A stretch of 64,000 nt of DNA from the NCBI GenBank assembly GCA_004369085.1, contig ML210146.1, forward strand, positions 186,001-250,000, given 5' to 3'. Positions within the stretch are counted from its first letter, which is position 1. Every line of letters starts with the position of its first letter. The stretch comes from Coprinopsis marcescibilis (Eukaryota; Basidiomycota; Agaricomycetes; Agaricales; Psathyrellaceae). Under the pieces are notes generated by a model. The model saw only the letters and a list, made by a program, of their open reading frames with translations, did no database searches and had not been told where the DNA came from. The translations under genes were made by a program, and so were the position numbers. Shown piece by piece: positions 1 through 11,385 of the stretch.

Positions 1-1
1 T

Positions 2-208
2 CCAAGAAGGATGAGTACAGCCAACGCCAAGGATCAGAATGAAGAAGAGCAAGAAGAGCCCCTGGAGAGAGAAAGCTGGTCTAGGAATAGCGGACTCGGG
101 CAGTTGTATCGCGGCTTGGGAATGAGGTTAGGTGCAAGCGCTATCATATTTGTGCTGGCTCTCTGGAGTGGTGGAGAAGAGATTGACAGTGGTTGGACGG
201 AAATCTAG
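2..208 (+). CDS. mitochondrial carrier family protein, C-terminal end (partial)
   Basis: The reading frame is open from the window edge to the stop at 206-208, so only the last 68 or so residues of a gene starting to the left are visible. The piece has an acidic, Glu-rich linker, then a segment resembling the last transmembrane helix of mitochondrial solute carriers (a YRGLGMRLGAS motif followed by a hydrophobic stretch). The Arg-Gly-Leu-Gly-x-Arg pattern at the start of the sixth helix is typical of carriers of the inner (or sometimes outer) mitochondrial membrane. Substrate cannot be inferred from the fragment. Family call is moderate; that it is the 3' end of a real gene is likely. Confidence 0.55.
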   Translation, partial: PRRMSTANAKDQNEEEQEEPLERESWSRNSGLGQLYRGLGMRLGASAIIFVLALWSGGEEIDSGWTEI

Positions 209-471
209 CTGGAGGCAGTATTCTAGTTATTCAACTAATATGCAAACTTTTGAACCCCTTTTACCGTTTCTTCAATGAAGCCCCAAACGCGCTCGGAGCG
301 GCGGAGGTCCATTAAATGCCGGAGTGTTTATACCATCTGGGTATCCGGTAAAGTCCGGCTATATACGTCAGAGTTAACCTGAAAATGTTTTGGGGAGAAC
401 TCAACTTGGCTGCGAACGCAAACCCCTTCCTCTATCTTTACCTCCATTTTTAACGATTTTTACGAAATCTA

Positions 472-2006
472 ATGTCCCAAGGTGCGGGTTTTACATTCAA
501 GAACATGCTACTCTTGTTGAGCGAGATTCAGATAAGCCACGCTCCGTGGTGCCCCTGCTCTCGCAGGCACTGCAGCGCATTCGCTCGACTCCGCCCCGTA
601 TTATCGCTTCGCCGCCAACTCGTATGTGTGAGGACCATCTCCGAGTCTTTTTATCGCTTATATACGTCCATTAGAGCCCCGGAGGGCTGCTGTGGCCCTC
701 ATCATTCGTGTGGTACCTTCGCCACATTCATCGTTTCCCTCTACACCAGCCACCCCACCGACCTTGACCGAGTTTTTCAAATACGATTGGGTGAAAGACC
801 CGCACGCTCAAGCAGAGATCCTCTTCCTTCACCGAGACAGCTCTTCCGGGAATGGGGACAACACATTCAACCAAGGGAAAGTTCGAGGCGGGAAGGAGTG
901 CCATGTAGCCTTCCCCGGTGGTCGTATGGAGGCTGATGACGAGGGCGGTCTTTATACCGGTATGTCTCGTTCTAATCAAGTTAAACTCTGCTCACCTTCT
1001 CTTAGCCATGCGGCAAACCTGGGAGGAGATAGGTGTTGACCTGGCAGAGAAAGACTATATCTGTGTGGGCCAGCTGGACGACCGCGAAATTACAACGTCC
1101 TTGGGTAAGCGCCTACTCATGATCCTTTCGCCATTGGTATTTCTGCAAGTATATCCACAATCGCCAACCCCTGACCCCATACCCACCACTCAACTGTGTT
1201 GGACACCTCTTGCCTCCCTCGTCTCCGCACATCCCAAACCTAAATGGTCCACGGTCACCGTCGACGCAGCATCTCGTCTCACTTCCAAACACTCTGCACT
1301 CCTCCGGGTAGTCGTGCGACTCTTGGTAGGTAGCATGGAATTCCCCGCCATCGTACTCCCACCTTCTCGTGATGCTTCCACATTTTCCGAAAAAGCAAAA
1401 GCCGGCACGCGACCTCCTCACCAGTTGAAACTTTGGGGATTGTCCTTGGGCATGACGCTTGATTTAATGTCTTACATGATGCTTCCGCCGCCGACGCCAG
1501 GATCGGGTTCCAGAACGCCCATCGGAGGCGATTCAGCACCTACAACCCCACTCTCCGAAGTTATGCAACTGCCGTCGGTGCAGGACTTTAGGATGGAATA
1601 CGTCGCGCCGAGTTTGGCGAGTGTGTTCCCCAGGTTTTCGTATCCTGATGTCAACTTCTGGATCTGGTAAGTCGCCGGTTTCTGGCTGGCACTCGTGACC
1701 TTGCCATTTTCTCACCGATCTTCTTGTTCAGGGTGTTTGGAAAGCGATACCGTGAAGTCGTTAGGGGGTGGGAATCAAGCGTCCGTTCCGGTGGAACGAA
1801 CGATAGAAGGCAGGTCATTCTGGCATCAAATGAGTGATATGACGCTGATATTTGGTCTCTTCTACAGAATAAACTGGTCAGGAACCGCTTTGAGCACATT
1901 TTATGCTGCGATTCGTAAAGCCCTTGTCGTCGTTATCGTCGCCAGAGCACTCGGCATTATATTCGGACTTGGCTTCGCTACTTGGTGGATATTTGGCCGG
2001 GCATGA
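472..2006 (+). CDS. PCD1: Nudix hydrolase of the coenzyme A diphosphatase type (Pcd1/NUDT7-8-like), C-terminally membrane-anchored
   Basis: Exons 472-481, 532-621, 675-959, 1006-1666, 1732-1809 and 1868-2006 add up to 1263 bases (420 residues). Family enzymes split CoA or its derivatives into 4'-phosphopantetheine and 3',5'-ADP, usually in peroxisomes or mitochondria. The Nudix signature is interrupted by the 960-1005 intron: FPGGRMEADDEGG before it and an A-M-R-Q-T-W-E-E-I-G-V-D-L run after it, with the catalytic Glu pair intact but the usual Arg-Glu read as Arg-Gln. The upstream RRAAVALIIRV strand and the downstream LWGLSLGMTLDL motif fit the CoA subgroup. The last exon codes a hydrophobic helix (ALVVVIVARALGIIFGLGFA), so membrane association is inferred. 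The intron at 1810-1867 needs a GC donor; a GT donor three bases downstream would end the protein at 1918 without the helix. The start at 472 is chosen because it joins in phase to exon 2. Confidence 0.8.
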
Positions 2007-2679
2007 CATTTGGCTCGATGGAACGTCTGTCACCTATTTTGAATTCTTCTATCTTCCTCTTCATTTCGTTTACTGTGTAACTCTACCTACTTCACTTTCG
2101 TTTTCTAGATAATATCTAGTACACGCGGACACTCGAATGACTACACCGGGATCGATACATCGATTGTGACATATAAAGTTGATTCATGAAACCTTGCCCC
2201 TGAGCGATGAACTGTTTGGATATTGTCCGGGCCAGGGCGTCCTTATTTGAACAGCGAGTAAGACGCGACGTCCCTTACCAGGTTTGTACCAATCACACAA
2301 AGGTAACGAATGACGCGAGCCAGACTCAATTGACGACACCTAAGCCCCGAATCACCAATTACGCGTCAATACCGACAGGGTGAGGCGATTGTGAATAATC
2401 GAGGATGGTTTTTTGATCCGAATCTCGCACTGTTCAGGTACTGCCAGGCTGTCAGGCTCACACTAATGCCTGAGGACATTTCTACCATCCTTGGTGCTCA
2501 TCACCCACCTCGAACATGATGATAATAATCGACAAACAGTCCGGTCAGCTGTCTGTTCGAACATCTTCGCCTCATAATATACTCCGAAATCCCATATCGA
2601 CGAAACTGGAAACTGTCAGGTCGGTAAAATATACATCGGTATCTTCTTATTGGTTACTTCTTGCTGCACTGCCGTTTGG
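2007..2679. other. intergenic stretch between two convergent genes
   Basis: About 670 bases between the Nudix stop and the NPL4 stop, so it should hold both 3' untranslated regions. Open frames here are short and show no recognisable motif. No repeat or RNA gene is seen. Confidence 0.6.
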
Positions 2680-4964
2680 TTACAAAGGAAGTCCGCACAC
2701 ATCGCAATCGCTGCCTCCATGCGAATTCTCGAACGTGCAATGAGGGCAAATCTTGATGCCACCACCGGCCTCCCCTCCAGCAGCTCTGGATGCCTCATCT
2801 GCAGCAATTTCGTGGTAAAACTCAGGTGGGATGGCGTCAACGTCCATTGCAGATGAGCTCGGTGCCGAAGACTCCGGGCGAGCGGCTGGTAAAAGTTAGA
2901 TCTGTACGCAAAGTTCGGAGAAAAGCAATCGACGTACGGGCGCTCTCTCGGGTGAAGGTCATCAGGGTTTGCCAGCCGTCGGATGACAGAACAGGGTCCA
3001 ACACGGAAGAGTCTTCCGACAGATTGGGAGATGTGACTGTTCTGATCAGCAGTTTCAGGTCGTCCTGCAGAGGGCTGTTAGTTGGACGATGCTATCGGCG
3101 GCGAGCGACTTACAACCGAGAACAGCTGCGTTGTCTGAAGAAAGGCGACAAGATGGAAATCACTAAGATATTTCGCAAGTTCCCGCTTCTTGAAGTTGTC
3201 ATCTCCAGGAAAGACGGACGGTGCGTCCAGCTTTGACAAGTCAGACATGACGCGGTCAACCGTCTGGTCCTCCAGGCCGGACCTGTTCTCGATGCAGAAC
3301 TGAGTGGAACGAAAGACAGGGGATGGAGCCTGAGGGAATCCGTGCGTGACCTTCAAAAACATCGGTCAGTATGGGTGCAAAGTGCTCGGACACGCTGACG
3401 CTTACATTCACTATAAGATACTCCACAGGGAAGCATGGTTTGGCGCTCTTCTTGACCTCCAGGCCATACTCGTTCTTATAGGAAAAGAAAACATCAGGGA
3501 CGTATCTCGCCGAGTCTTGAGTTCTGTCTTCTTCCTTGACGCGTACAACCCCAGGGTCCACACTTGCTTCAATCATGTCTGCTTCGACCATAGCAACTGC
3601 CTGCTCAGAGACCTGATATGCCGATACATCGACCTGGCCGTCTTCTGTCGCAGTGAGGACGGCCGTCACCATTCTGGAAGCATACTTCCCCGACGGCGAT
3701 GATTTGGAATTGGTAGGGTTTTGAGCTTGCACCGTTGCCGCAAAGATGGCTTCAAGCGACGACAAGAAGAACGATTGAGGATGTCGCTTGTAAACGTTCT
3801 TGGTTCGATCTTCTGGAGTTGGATCCAAGTCTGTGAAAATGTAGCCAACGATGCTCAGTGGTGGAGATGCGTTTGAGGCCAGATCACGTATTCGGGTCTC
3901 CTCCTCCCATGGCCACGCAAGAGACAGTCCGTCGATCTCGCCCTGCTGCAAAGGTTCGTATATGGCTTCCACCACGGCCTTCACACCCATCGGCACCTTG
4001 TCGTATGGCTCATAGCGGCCGACCAGCCAGCCGAATCGCTGCATCCCAGTCTTTCGCCATGCTTGGAGAAAGCGATCAACGATGTCCATGGAAGCAATTT
4101 CCAAATGATCGACCATTCGAAATTGCTGAGACTGTAGGGTTATTGTAGAAGGCTGGCAGCCGGTGCAAATCCCTGCAGGCCACGGGGGGTGGTTACCAGT
4201 TGGGCATGGGACTTTGACCTTGTATGAAATTGGGTTTAAAGGGGGCAGGATGGAAGTGCTAGACAATGTTTGTTTCGGTGTCAACCTCTGAAGATAGGCG
4301 TGGTAGGACAGGTGCTTAATGGAGTGTTCCTTGTGGTAGGCGGCATCGTAGGGCTCCAGCGGCATGCAGTAGTCACACATTCCGTTCGCCCCGTGCTTGC
4401 AGAACCGGGAGTCGCGGCCTCTTGGAATCTTTCCGGTTTGAGATCTCCAGTATTCATCTACTGTATCCTCTTTGACTAGTTCCCATGGTCGATTGGCCGG
4501 TAGCGCGGATGATGCAGAAGCAGGCACAGCAGTCAAAGTCTCTTGTTCTGCGGGGACAGAGTCGTTAGATTTGGGCTTATAGTTGACGAACACCAAGTCC
4601 CCATGACTTAATGTACAGGATTAGAGCATGTAAACCGGGTAGTATATTCACCACAGCGCACCTTAATCCAAGATTCTGGATTGTTCTTCCCCGCAAACTT
4701 GAGACGAGTGCTTCATTTCCGCGAGGCTGATTTGATATCGTAACTGTAGTTGGATCTGCCTCTGGCGATGATTCCAAGATCTATCGACTTGAACTGGGAT
4801 TGTCTCATTAAACACAGCAGCCACAACTGACCTTGGCTAACAGATCGGATACTGGTGAAGTCGGCTCGAAATTGTGCCGAAAGTTTCCATCTCTAGATCT
4901 AATTCTGATCAACTATAATATCTCAGAGCTTGTAACAGATTCTCGGGTGAATTGCGCTTACCAT
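2680..4964 (-). CDS. NPL4: NPL4, ubiquitin-binding cofactor of the Cdc48/p97 segregase
   Basis: Seven exons (minus): 4964-4962, 4912-4832, 4780-4662, 4606-3406, 3350-3114, 3064-2938, 2885-2680; 1974 bases, 657 residues, in frame throughout. Npl4 with Ufd1 guides Cdc48 to ubiquitinated substrates in ER-associated degradation and at chromatin. Order seen: N-terminal ubiquitin-like domain (starts LIRIRSRDGNF), the zinc-binding NPL4 domain with a CKHGANGMCDYC motif near residue 130, the MPN-like NPL4 core, and at the C terminus an NZF zinc finger (CPHCTFENSHGGSDCDVC) of the kind that binds ubiquitin. The first exon appears to be the ATG alone, followed directly by GTAAGC; no other upstream join gives the conserved N terminus. 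The NZF is present in animal NPL4 and absent from budding yeast. Divergent from the bZIP gene. Confidence 0.93.
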
Positions 4965-5752
4965 GGTGGGTGTGAGTGTCAACGACGATGTTCCTGATGA
5001 GGTTTGCAGCCAGGTTGGACGCGTCGAGCATGACGCGTAATTGCTGACAAACTGTGACGAATCTGGTAAGCGGGACGGATCGATCATGGTGACAGTTGCC
5101 GGAGTGCCCGTGGACTCAGTGTCGGACTCGATTTAAAGACTTGATTAGAACGTCCGGGTCGGAAGAACAAGATTCGACATACTACACGCTGCGATGGCCA
5201 ATTAGCACACATACCACCATGCGTTTGGCCGTACAACACGCAGCTTTATGCAACATGTGGTTCCCAGCAGTCAACCCAGATTTTGTGATTGTCACGGCCC
5301 GTTATTCCATTTGTGCCAATCATTCCCGCAATCAGCATAGTCAAGGCTCAAAAGCTTCCAGTCTAGCTCTCTGTCTCCTCAGATATCTCTCGAACTTCAA
5401 TCCTCGACCACAACAAACCTCTTTCTGTCTATCGCGGCTGGTCCAAAGCAACATATCTTCGGTGGCATTGTTCCTTCCGGAAATAGAAACTACCACTGCC
5501 AGAAGCAGCTGTGGCGTGTATATGGCCGTAATTCGCGCAATCTTGTGCCTCGATGGCGAATTAAGGCTACCATGTATTGCACATCCACTCCGCACTTTGA
5601 AATGAAAGGCATACGCCTGGTCAACGGTCTCTTCGGTGGTTATGATTTCTCTCAAAAGCGAGAATGTGGAGGTCCCAAAGCCTCTAGAATCCTCCAACTC
5701 AGCCTCACACGACGAACTTCATCGTTGGAAACACCTGGTCTTCTCTTTCGAC
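4965..5752. promoter_or_regulatory. shared upstream region of divergent NPL4 and bZIP genes
   Basis: About 790 bases between two divergent start codons. It must hold both promoters. An open frame of 169 codons on the plus strand (5096-5605) and one of 118 on the minus strand (5341-5697) show no domain pattern and overlap each other, so I treat them as chance. The bZIP gene might start upstream at 5642, in the same frame. Confidence 0.5.
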
Positions 5753-6798
5753 ATGGACCGCGACCCCTCTCACCCCCAACGAAATCCACGCAAGTCACGC
5801 TCCGATGCCAATTTGGTGTCTACTCAATCCGGCGGCGCCAATAGGGTAAGTAAGTGTCTATGTCTTTACTAAACTGTATTCTTCTGTTCCGAACTCAACA
5901 CATTCAGACGCACAGTTCGCCTCCGCCGCAGGTCCAGGATTAGATCTTGACCACGGCTATCCCCATGGCTTACCTCCCACACAATATCCTAATCTAGGAC
6001 CAGCTCCAGGTTTTTATGGGAATTTCTTCCATCATGACAGCATGTCCCAATCGACCTCTCTTCCCCCCCTTTCTTCTCTGGACTTCCCCTGGACCCAGTT
6101 ACCACCACAGCAGCAGCTAGATTTGGGTCATTTTGACCAACAAATGGGCTCTAGCACGATGGCGTCTTCCTCTACCACGTTCATTCCCTCTCAATATCAC
6201 CAATCATCGATGTCCCATGACACCCCCTCTTCCCCTGGCTCCGACTCTGCTGGTGCGTCTGGTCGAGCCTCCACAAGTCGGTCTCGTTCTGGAACAGCTA
6301 ATGAAGAGTTGACCGAAGGTGAACGCCTAGCCATGTCTGAAGAGAAACGTAGACGAAACACGGCGGCATCAGGTAAGAGACTGCTACTTGGCAATCTGGT
6401 ACTTCTGCTGATTAACATTCTTAGCCCGATTTCGTATCAAGAAAAAGCAGAAGACCGTTAACCTGGAGCGTTCCGTGTCAGATTTAACTGGGCGAGCTGA
6501 GGAACTGGAGCGGGAGGTATCCGACCTCAGGCGCGAGAATGGTTGGTTAAAGGAGATCGTTATGTTGAAGGGCACGCGGTTCGCAGCAGCGAATCTGAAT
6601 CATCGGATGGCTTTGAGCCAGGCTGCTGCCCTGGCGCTTGGTGGTGGCCAGTCATCCCATGGGGGGATGCCTTCCTTTCCCACTGGGGAAGGGTCATCCT
6701 CGCACCAGCACGACTCTCATGACGAAGACTCTGAAGAATCCGACTCCGAAGACGAGCGGAAGAACAGCAAGAAACGAGGTGACCAGACTAAGCGCTGA
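5753..6798 (+). CDS. bZIP transcription factor, CYS3/MetR/ATF4-like
   Basis: Exons 5753-5849, 5908-6372 and 6425-6798. The basic region RRRNTAASARFRIKKKQK spans the second intron, followed by a leucine-zipper heptad (LERSVSDLTGRAEELEREV and onward) ending in ENGWLKEIVMLKG. That form of basic region and the ENxWLK ending are typical of the fungal group with Neurospora CYS-3 and Aspergillus MetR, which switch on sulphur assimilation; target genes here are not visible. The N-terminal half is Ser/Pro/Gln-rich, as in activation domains. A Gly/Ser/Asp/Glu-rich tail with Lys/Arg ends the protein. The first intron has overlapping donors (GTAAGTAAGT); only the second, at 5850, keeps the frame. An in-frame ATG at 5642 could extend the N terminus by 37 residues. 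bZIP call is firm, subgroup moderate. Confidence 0.87.
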
Positions 6799-8130
6799 GT
6801 GTTCGACGGATATATCTCTGCTGGCTTCTGACTTCTCCACCCTGCATCTTGCTATTCCTTTTGGATTGTCAGGGATTCCTTCGCATAGTAGTTTCTGACA
6901 TTTGTACTATACCATCCACGCATTGCTTTGACCCTGTCGTATTTGTAGAGCTCCGAGTCTTCCATGTATTATTTTTGATCGCTTGGCACTGATGTGTCGC
7001 ACGCTCATTCTAAATTAATCCGGGTGCAAATGTTTGCCCTGTGTTCTTCACCTCTGCTTTGCAATGTCCTTTGGACGCCCACCCTCAATTAACGTCGGTT
7101 TCCAGACGAATCCTCCTGATAGAGGCTCGTTTCCTCTGGATCATTTTGGTGTGTTGATTATCTTTGAACCAAGCAAGGTTTTGACTGTGCATTCAGGAGA
7201 ATGTAAATCCAAGATGACGCTGTACATGAGCTGCCTGCGGGAGAACGGAAGTAGATCAACGCCTTGTCGTCTCCTCAGCAAGGAATACCTTGACTGTCGA
7301 ATGCAGAAGTAAGGAAGTCCGTTTAGATGAGTGCTTGGGAATCCACGTCCGACTTTTCTTGTTGCAGGGGTTTGATGGAACGGGATGAGTGGAAGAACCT
7401 TGGTCTAGCAAATCTCGGACCAGAACCCAACGCAAGTTCGACCCCAGAGAGCGCCACGTCTTCAGTGGCCTCAAAGAACCAGTAGACACCCCGTTAGCTT
7501 CCGTTAGTCGTTCCCTTCTCTGATTCTGCTCTTGACGACAATCTCGACCGGAGTATCTTGGGGTTGTCGCAGGTTGTCGGGGCTTGTCGAACTGTGCACA
7601 CTTCATCATGATCTCAAACTTTTTGCCAACAAATGATAAATCCAGAAGCTTCGGGAAGTATACCACAGTATACCAAGCCCATACCCGCCATATGGGCTCC
7701 CTTTGATACCGACCTTTTCCGACGCGTCGACAGAGGTCGACCTGCGCCTAACCAGCTCAGAATGTACGGTTCAACCTCGGACTGCTGGGGTTTATTGAGA
7801 TTCGCGGTATTGACTACAATCAACTCGAGTTCAACTGCACATCTGGAAGAAGGGTCTTTGACTCGTATCAAATACTTCTCGATCCATATCTCTCCTTTTT
7901 CACGAGCCTGAGGTTGCGCGGGTGGCAACCAGGTACATCCCGTGGCTGCCGACGTCGCCCTATCGAAATTCGCGTGTGCAGAATCAGCCAGAATCATACT
8001 ACATTCCGGTCGTCGCATGTTTCGCGGCGACGTTCCCTCAATTTCGGGCGCCCGAAGGTGATGGTATACTTAAGTCCTAGTATAGTCGGCGTGAAATTCC
8101 ATTCTTCCCTCAAAACCACCTCTTTTGACG
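6799..8130. other. long gene-poor stretch, no supported gene
   Basis: About 1.3 kb between two plus-strand genes. Open frames on both strands (for example 7614-8018 minus, 7633-7911 plus, and a plus-strand frame near 7764-7990) overlap one another and carry no motif I know. A short decayed or unannotated gene cannot be excluded. The last part is the promoter of the phosphodiesterase gene. Confidence 0.5.
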
Positions 8131-9728
8131 ATGCAGGTTCTTCTCTTTTCGTTGCTCACTGGAGCCATTGGGGCTCAGGCTGCCGCCATTGGCCCACGCC
8201 AGAGTAGGAAGTTCAACTTGCAGGTATGTGTCACTCTCACAGTGATACCCTTCGTGTACACTTCCTTATCTTTTCGCAAAGGGTCACCGTGGAAGCAGAG
8301 GTGAAACCAGCGAGAGCACCATTGCTGCCTTCGCCTGGTAGGTGTAGTTAGGTGTCATCAAGATTTACCCTAACGAACGCGCAAGGGCACTAATCGATGG
8401 CGTCACCACCCTCGAGTTGGACAACGGCATTACAAAGGTAAGGGTTTTGCCTTCTACATTGGCGATTGAGCTTCGTGCCGTTGCGCCTTTCGAATGTCAG
8501 ATGACGCTAACCCTTCTCCTAACCTTAGGATGGCGTCGCTGTAGTATGGCATGACGAAGCAATCGTACCCGAGAAGTGTCGGGACACTGCTCCTGTTGTA
8601 AGCGTCGAGTCTTCCTTTTGCTCCCATCTTGTTGGTGCTGACAGAATCTGCCGCATTGTTTTAATTTGCAGACGGCAAATGACCCAACTTTCCCTTATGT
8701 TGGCAAAAACATTCAAGACTTGACTTTGGCTCAGATCAAGACGCTTGATTGTGGCTCACAACGTTTGGCCGAATTTCGTGCGTGACGTCGCTTGCTTCGC
8801 GTTGTAAATAGCCACGCTGATACCATCTGCAGCACTCCAACTCAACTACCCTGGAACCAAGATCTCCACCCTCCGTGAAGTCTTCCAATTTGCGGCATGC
8901 GCAGATCCCTTCCGTCAGATCCAATGGAACGTCGAATCCAAGATCAACCCCGTCTACGGCAACACGCGCACTCCTGAAGACTTTGTCAACGCACAACTTA
9001 CAGAGTTCCTTCGGAGCGGTTATAAGCTTTCCCAGATCACCGTTAGTATTACATTGTCAACTCGCAGAGGATACGGGGGCTTAACAAGGTCATTTTCAGT
9101 ACCAAAGCTTTGACTGGAGGACTCTTGTTTTGATGCAGGTATGTGTTTCTTATTGCGATATGTTTAACGTTTTACAAATGGCTCGTCCAATAGAAACGCG
9201 AGCCTAAGATCCCCATATCCGCCCTCCTCGACCCGTAAGTGTTGCTCAACGACGAAACGATCCAGTTCTAACCACTGTACGTCTATTAGGATCAGCCTTA
9301 CGCTGCATGGTGGAACATATCCGCTCCTTGCTGGCTTGAACCTTGCAGATTTCCCTGGAGGTGAACCTGCGCTGCAGGCTGTCCATGCTGCTAAAAGTAT
9401 CGGCGCGAGCGTTCTATCCCCCGCTACTGGAGAGCTTAGCTCTTTGTTCACCACTAAGGCAATGGTCGATCAAGCGCACGCTCTTGGACTTACCGTCGTC
9501 CCCTGGACTGTAAGCTCCCTCCCTTGATTAAGGTTTGATTGTCTCGGACTGATGGATTTCTAGGTCAACCGATTGGATGTCGTTGAGAGACTCTTGGAGC
9601 TTGGTGTTGATGGACTCATTACGGACTATCCCAGAAGTATCGGTCGTCTTCTCCAACAGAAAGGATATGATATTCCCAGTGGAAGCTTTACCTCTTGGAT
9701 TGGCATGTGCGCCGGCATGTCGATCTAG
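8131..9728 (+). CDS. secreted glycerophosphodiester phosphodiesterase (GDPD family)
   Basis: A gene with about nine short exons. Family enzymes hydrolyse glycerophosphodiesters to glycerol-3-phosphate and an alcohol. The first exon (8131-8223) codes a signal peptide (MQVLLFSLLTGAIGAQAAA), so secretion or cell-surface location is inferred. Exon 2 opens with the catalytic GHRG motif, then ESTIAAF in place of the usual PENTxxAF, then LELDNGITKDGVAVVWHDE, carrying the metal-binding Glu-x-Asp and the second catalytic His. The barrel closes with LGLTVVPWTVNRLD and GVDGLITDYP, the classical C-terminal GDPD signature. The protein ends soon after, with no GPI or membrane tail. The last intron splits the codons between PWT and VNR. 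Exon borders are inferred by eye; the 9220-9310 region is the least certain. Confidence 0.88.
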
Positions 9729-10137
9729 TTGACCCCCAACCACGATCAGAGCAGGCTCTGAGTACTGAGTAATCTGGTCCACCAGACTCAGCCTTACACT
9801 AAACATCTGCCACGCAAAGACAATTTAGCTTGAGCCCTTAATTACCCGTCAATGTATGTTGTACCAACCAACTGTTATACCTTCGTTTGAAACCACACAC
9901 TCGCTTCCTATGCAGATTCTATACCAGCCATGCAATTTATCAGATTTATCAGTAAATTTATTGTCTTGCTTAGAGAGTACCTGAAGGAATAAGAGTGAGG
10001 AAGCTGGAATCATGAGCTTGATGGAAAGTGCGCCGGGACGGATCGGGAAGACGTTGACTTTATTTGGACAACAAACTTTTGGCCTCAAACCTGCGCGCCA
10101 GCATTGGCTGTAGCAACCGATTCTCTCCTCGTCGTCC
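9729..10137. other. intergenic, 3' region of GDPD and promoter of RIP1
   Basis: About 410 bases with no supported reading frame. The two flanking genes run in the same direction. No distinctive repeat or motif seen. Confidence 0.5.
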
Positions 10138-11125
10138 ATGGCGTCCTTCCAAGTTCTCAAAAAGGCCGTCTCGCTGGGTCCAACAGTCCGCACACTGTCG
10201 TCGGGCGTCCCTCACGCCCCTTTGCTCAACCTCGCTGTACGAGCTCCCCATGATCATGCCCATTTCGACCCTCAAGCCCCCCGCTCCGACGTGTCTCCTC
10301 GTTGGGCAAGTGGCACTACCAAGCTAGGCTCCGAATTGGTGTCCAGGACGTTCGTCTCCAGTATGTAGCATACGGACCCCTGCAGTCCAAAATGGAGCCC
10401 TCACCCCGTCTTTCATATAGGCTCTCCAAGCGTCCATTTCCAGCAGCGCACCATGCACACCTCTGCCGTCGTCAAGAGCGAGACTCCCGACTGGTCCACA
10501 TATCGTACCAACCCTGAAAATACCCGCGCTCTTTCCTACTTCATGGTCGGCTCCATGGGAATCATCTCTGCCTCTGCTGCAAAGTCCACCGTTTCAGAAT
10601 TCCTTCAAACCATGGCAGCCTCTGCCGACGTTCTCGCTCTTGCAAAGGTCGAGGTTGAACTCGCTGCCATCCCCGAGGGCAAGAATGTCATTATCAAATG
10701 GCGAGGAAAGCCCGTCTTCATCAGACACAGAACCCAAGGCGAAATCCAGGAGGCCCGTTCATATGACTGGAAGAGTCTCCGTGACCCCGAATCTGATGAC
10801 GTTCGGGTGAAGAAGCCTGAATGGCTTGTCATGCTTGGTGTCTGCACTCATCTTGGTTGTGTGCCCATTGGTGAGGCTGGTGACTACGGAGGATGGTTCT
10901 GCCCTTGCCACGGTTCTCACTACGATATCTGTGAGTGCTTGACTAGTTTCGATCTTTTCGGTAATGCTGACTTGTTTCCAGCTGGCCGTATTCGCAAGGG
11001 CCCTGCTCCAGTAAGTACCTGTGATAAGTTATGCAGAGATGTTCAACTGAGGGCGTTTGCAGTTGAACTTGGAGGTTCCTCAATACGAATTCAGCGAAGG
11101 CGACGAGAAGCTTGTCATTGGATAG
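10138..11125 (+). CDS. RIP1: Rieske iron-sulphur subunit of mitochondrial cytochrome bc1 complex
   Basis: Exons 10138-10360, 10421-10930, 10982-11010 and 11063-11125 total 825 bases (274 residues). The protein carries electrons from ubiquinol to cytochrome c1 in complex III of the inner membrane. The 2Fe-2S ligands are in two boxes, CTHLGCVP and CPCHGSHYD, both intact with the disulphide cysteines. A basic, Ser-rich N terminus fits a mitochondrial presequence. One membrane anchor lies at [19 protein letters not shown]. The C terminus ([19 protein letters not shown] and onward to a final Ile-Gly) matches the family closely and fixes the last two introns, including a 29-base exon. Length is normal for fungal RIP1. 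Confidence 0.97.
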
Positions 11126-11385
11126 TTGGCTTCAATTTAGATGAATCCGGGTTAAATAATTCTTCTATAGTCAATACACTCATCCATAGACCATTTCGCC
11201 AGCATGCGTCTGGGGGCAGATACTATACAATTGGTTCGGCTAATTCTGGAACACAAGACTGTCTTGAAAGTTGAGGGTCTAGACATACAGCTGTTGATGC
11301 GCGTCGCCGTCATGATTCTGCGGCTCCGAGTATACGTTGTTATTTGAACCTGACCTTCATTGCACTCTCAACCGCACTCCCCAAG

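Noticed and set aside
5096..5605. Plus-strand 169-codon frame in the NPL4/bZIP divergent region
   Set aside because: No motif, overlaps a minus-strand frame, lies in a promoter region; chance open frame is more likely.
7614..8018. Minus-strand frame of 134 codons and overlapping plus-strand frames (7633-7911; another near 7764-7990)
   Set aside because: Three overlapping frames on two strands, no recognised motif and no clear splice partners. One plus-strand frame reads fairly protein-like after a possible acceptor near 7761, but no upstream exon could be supported.
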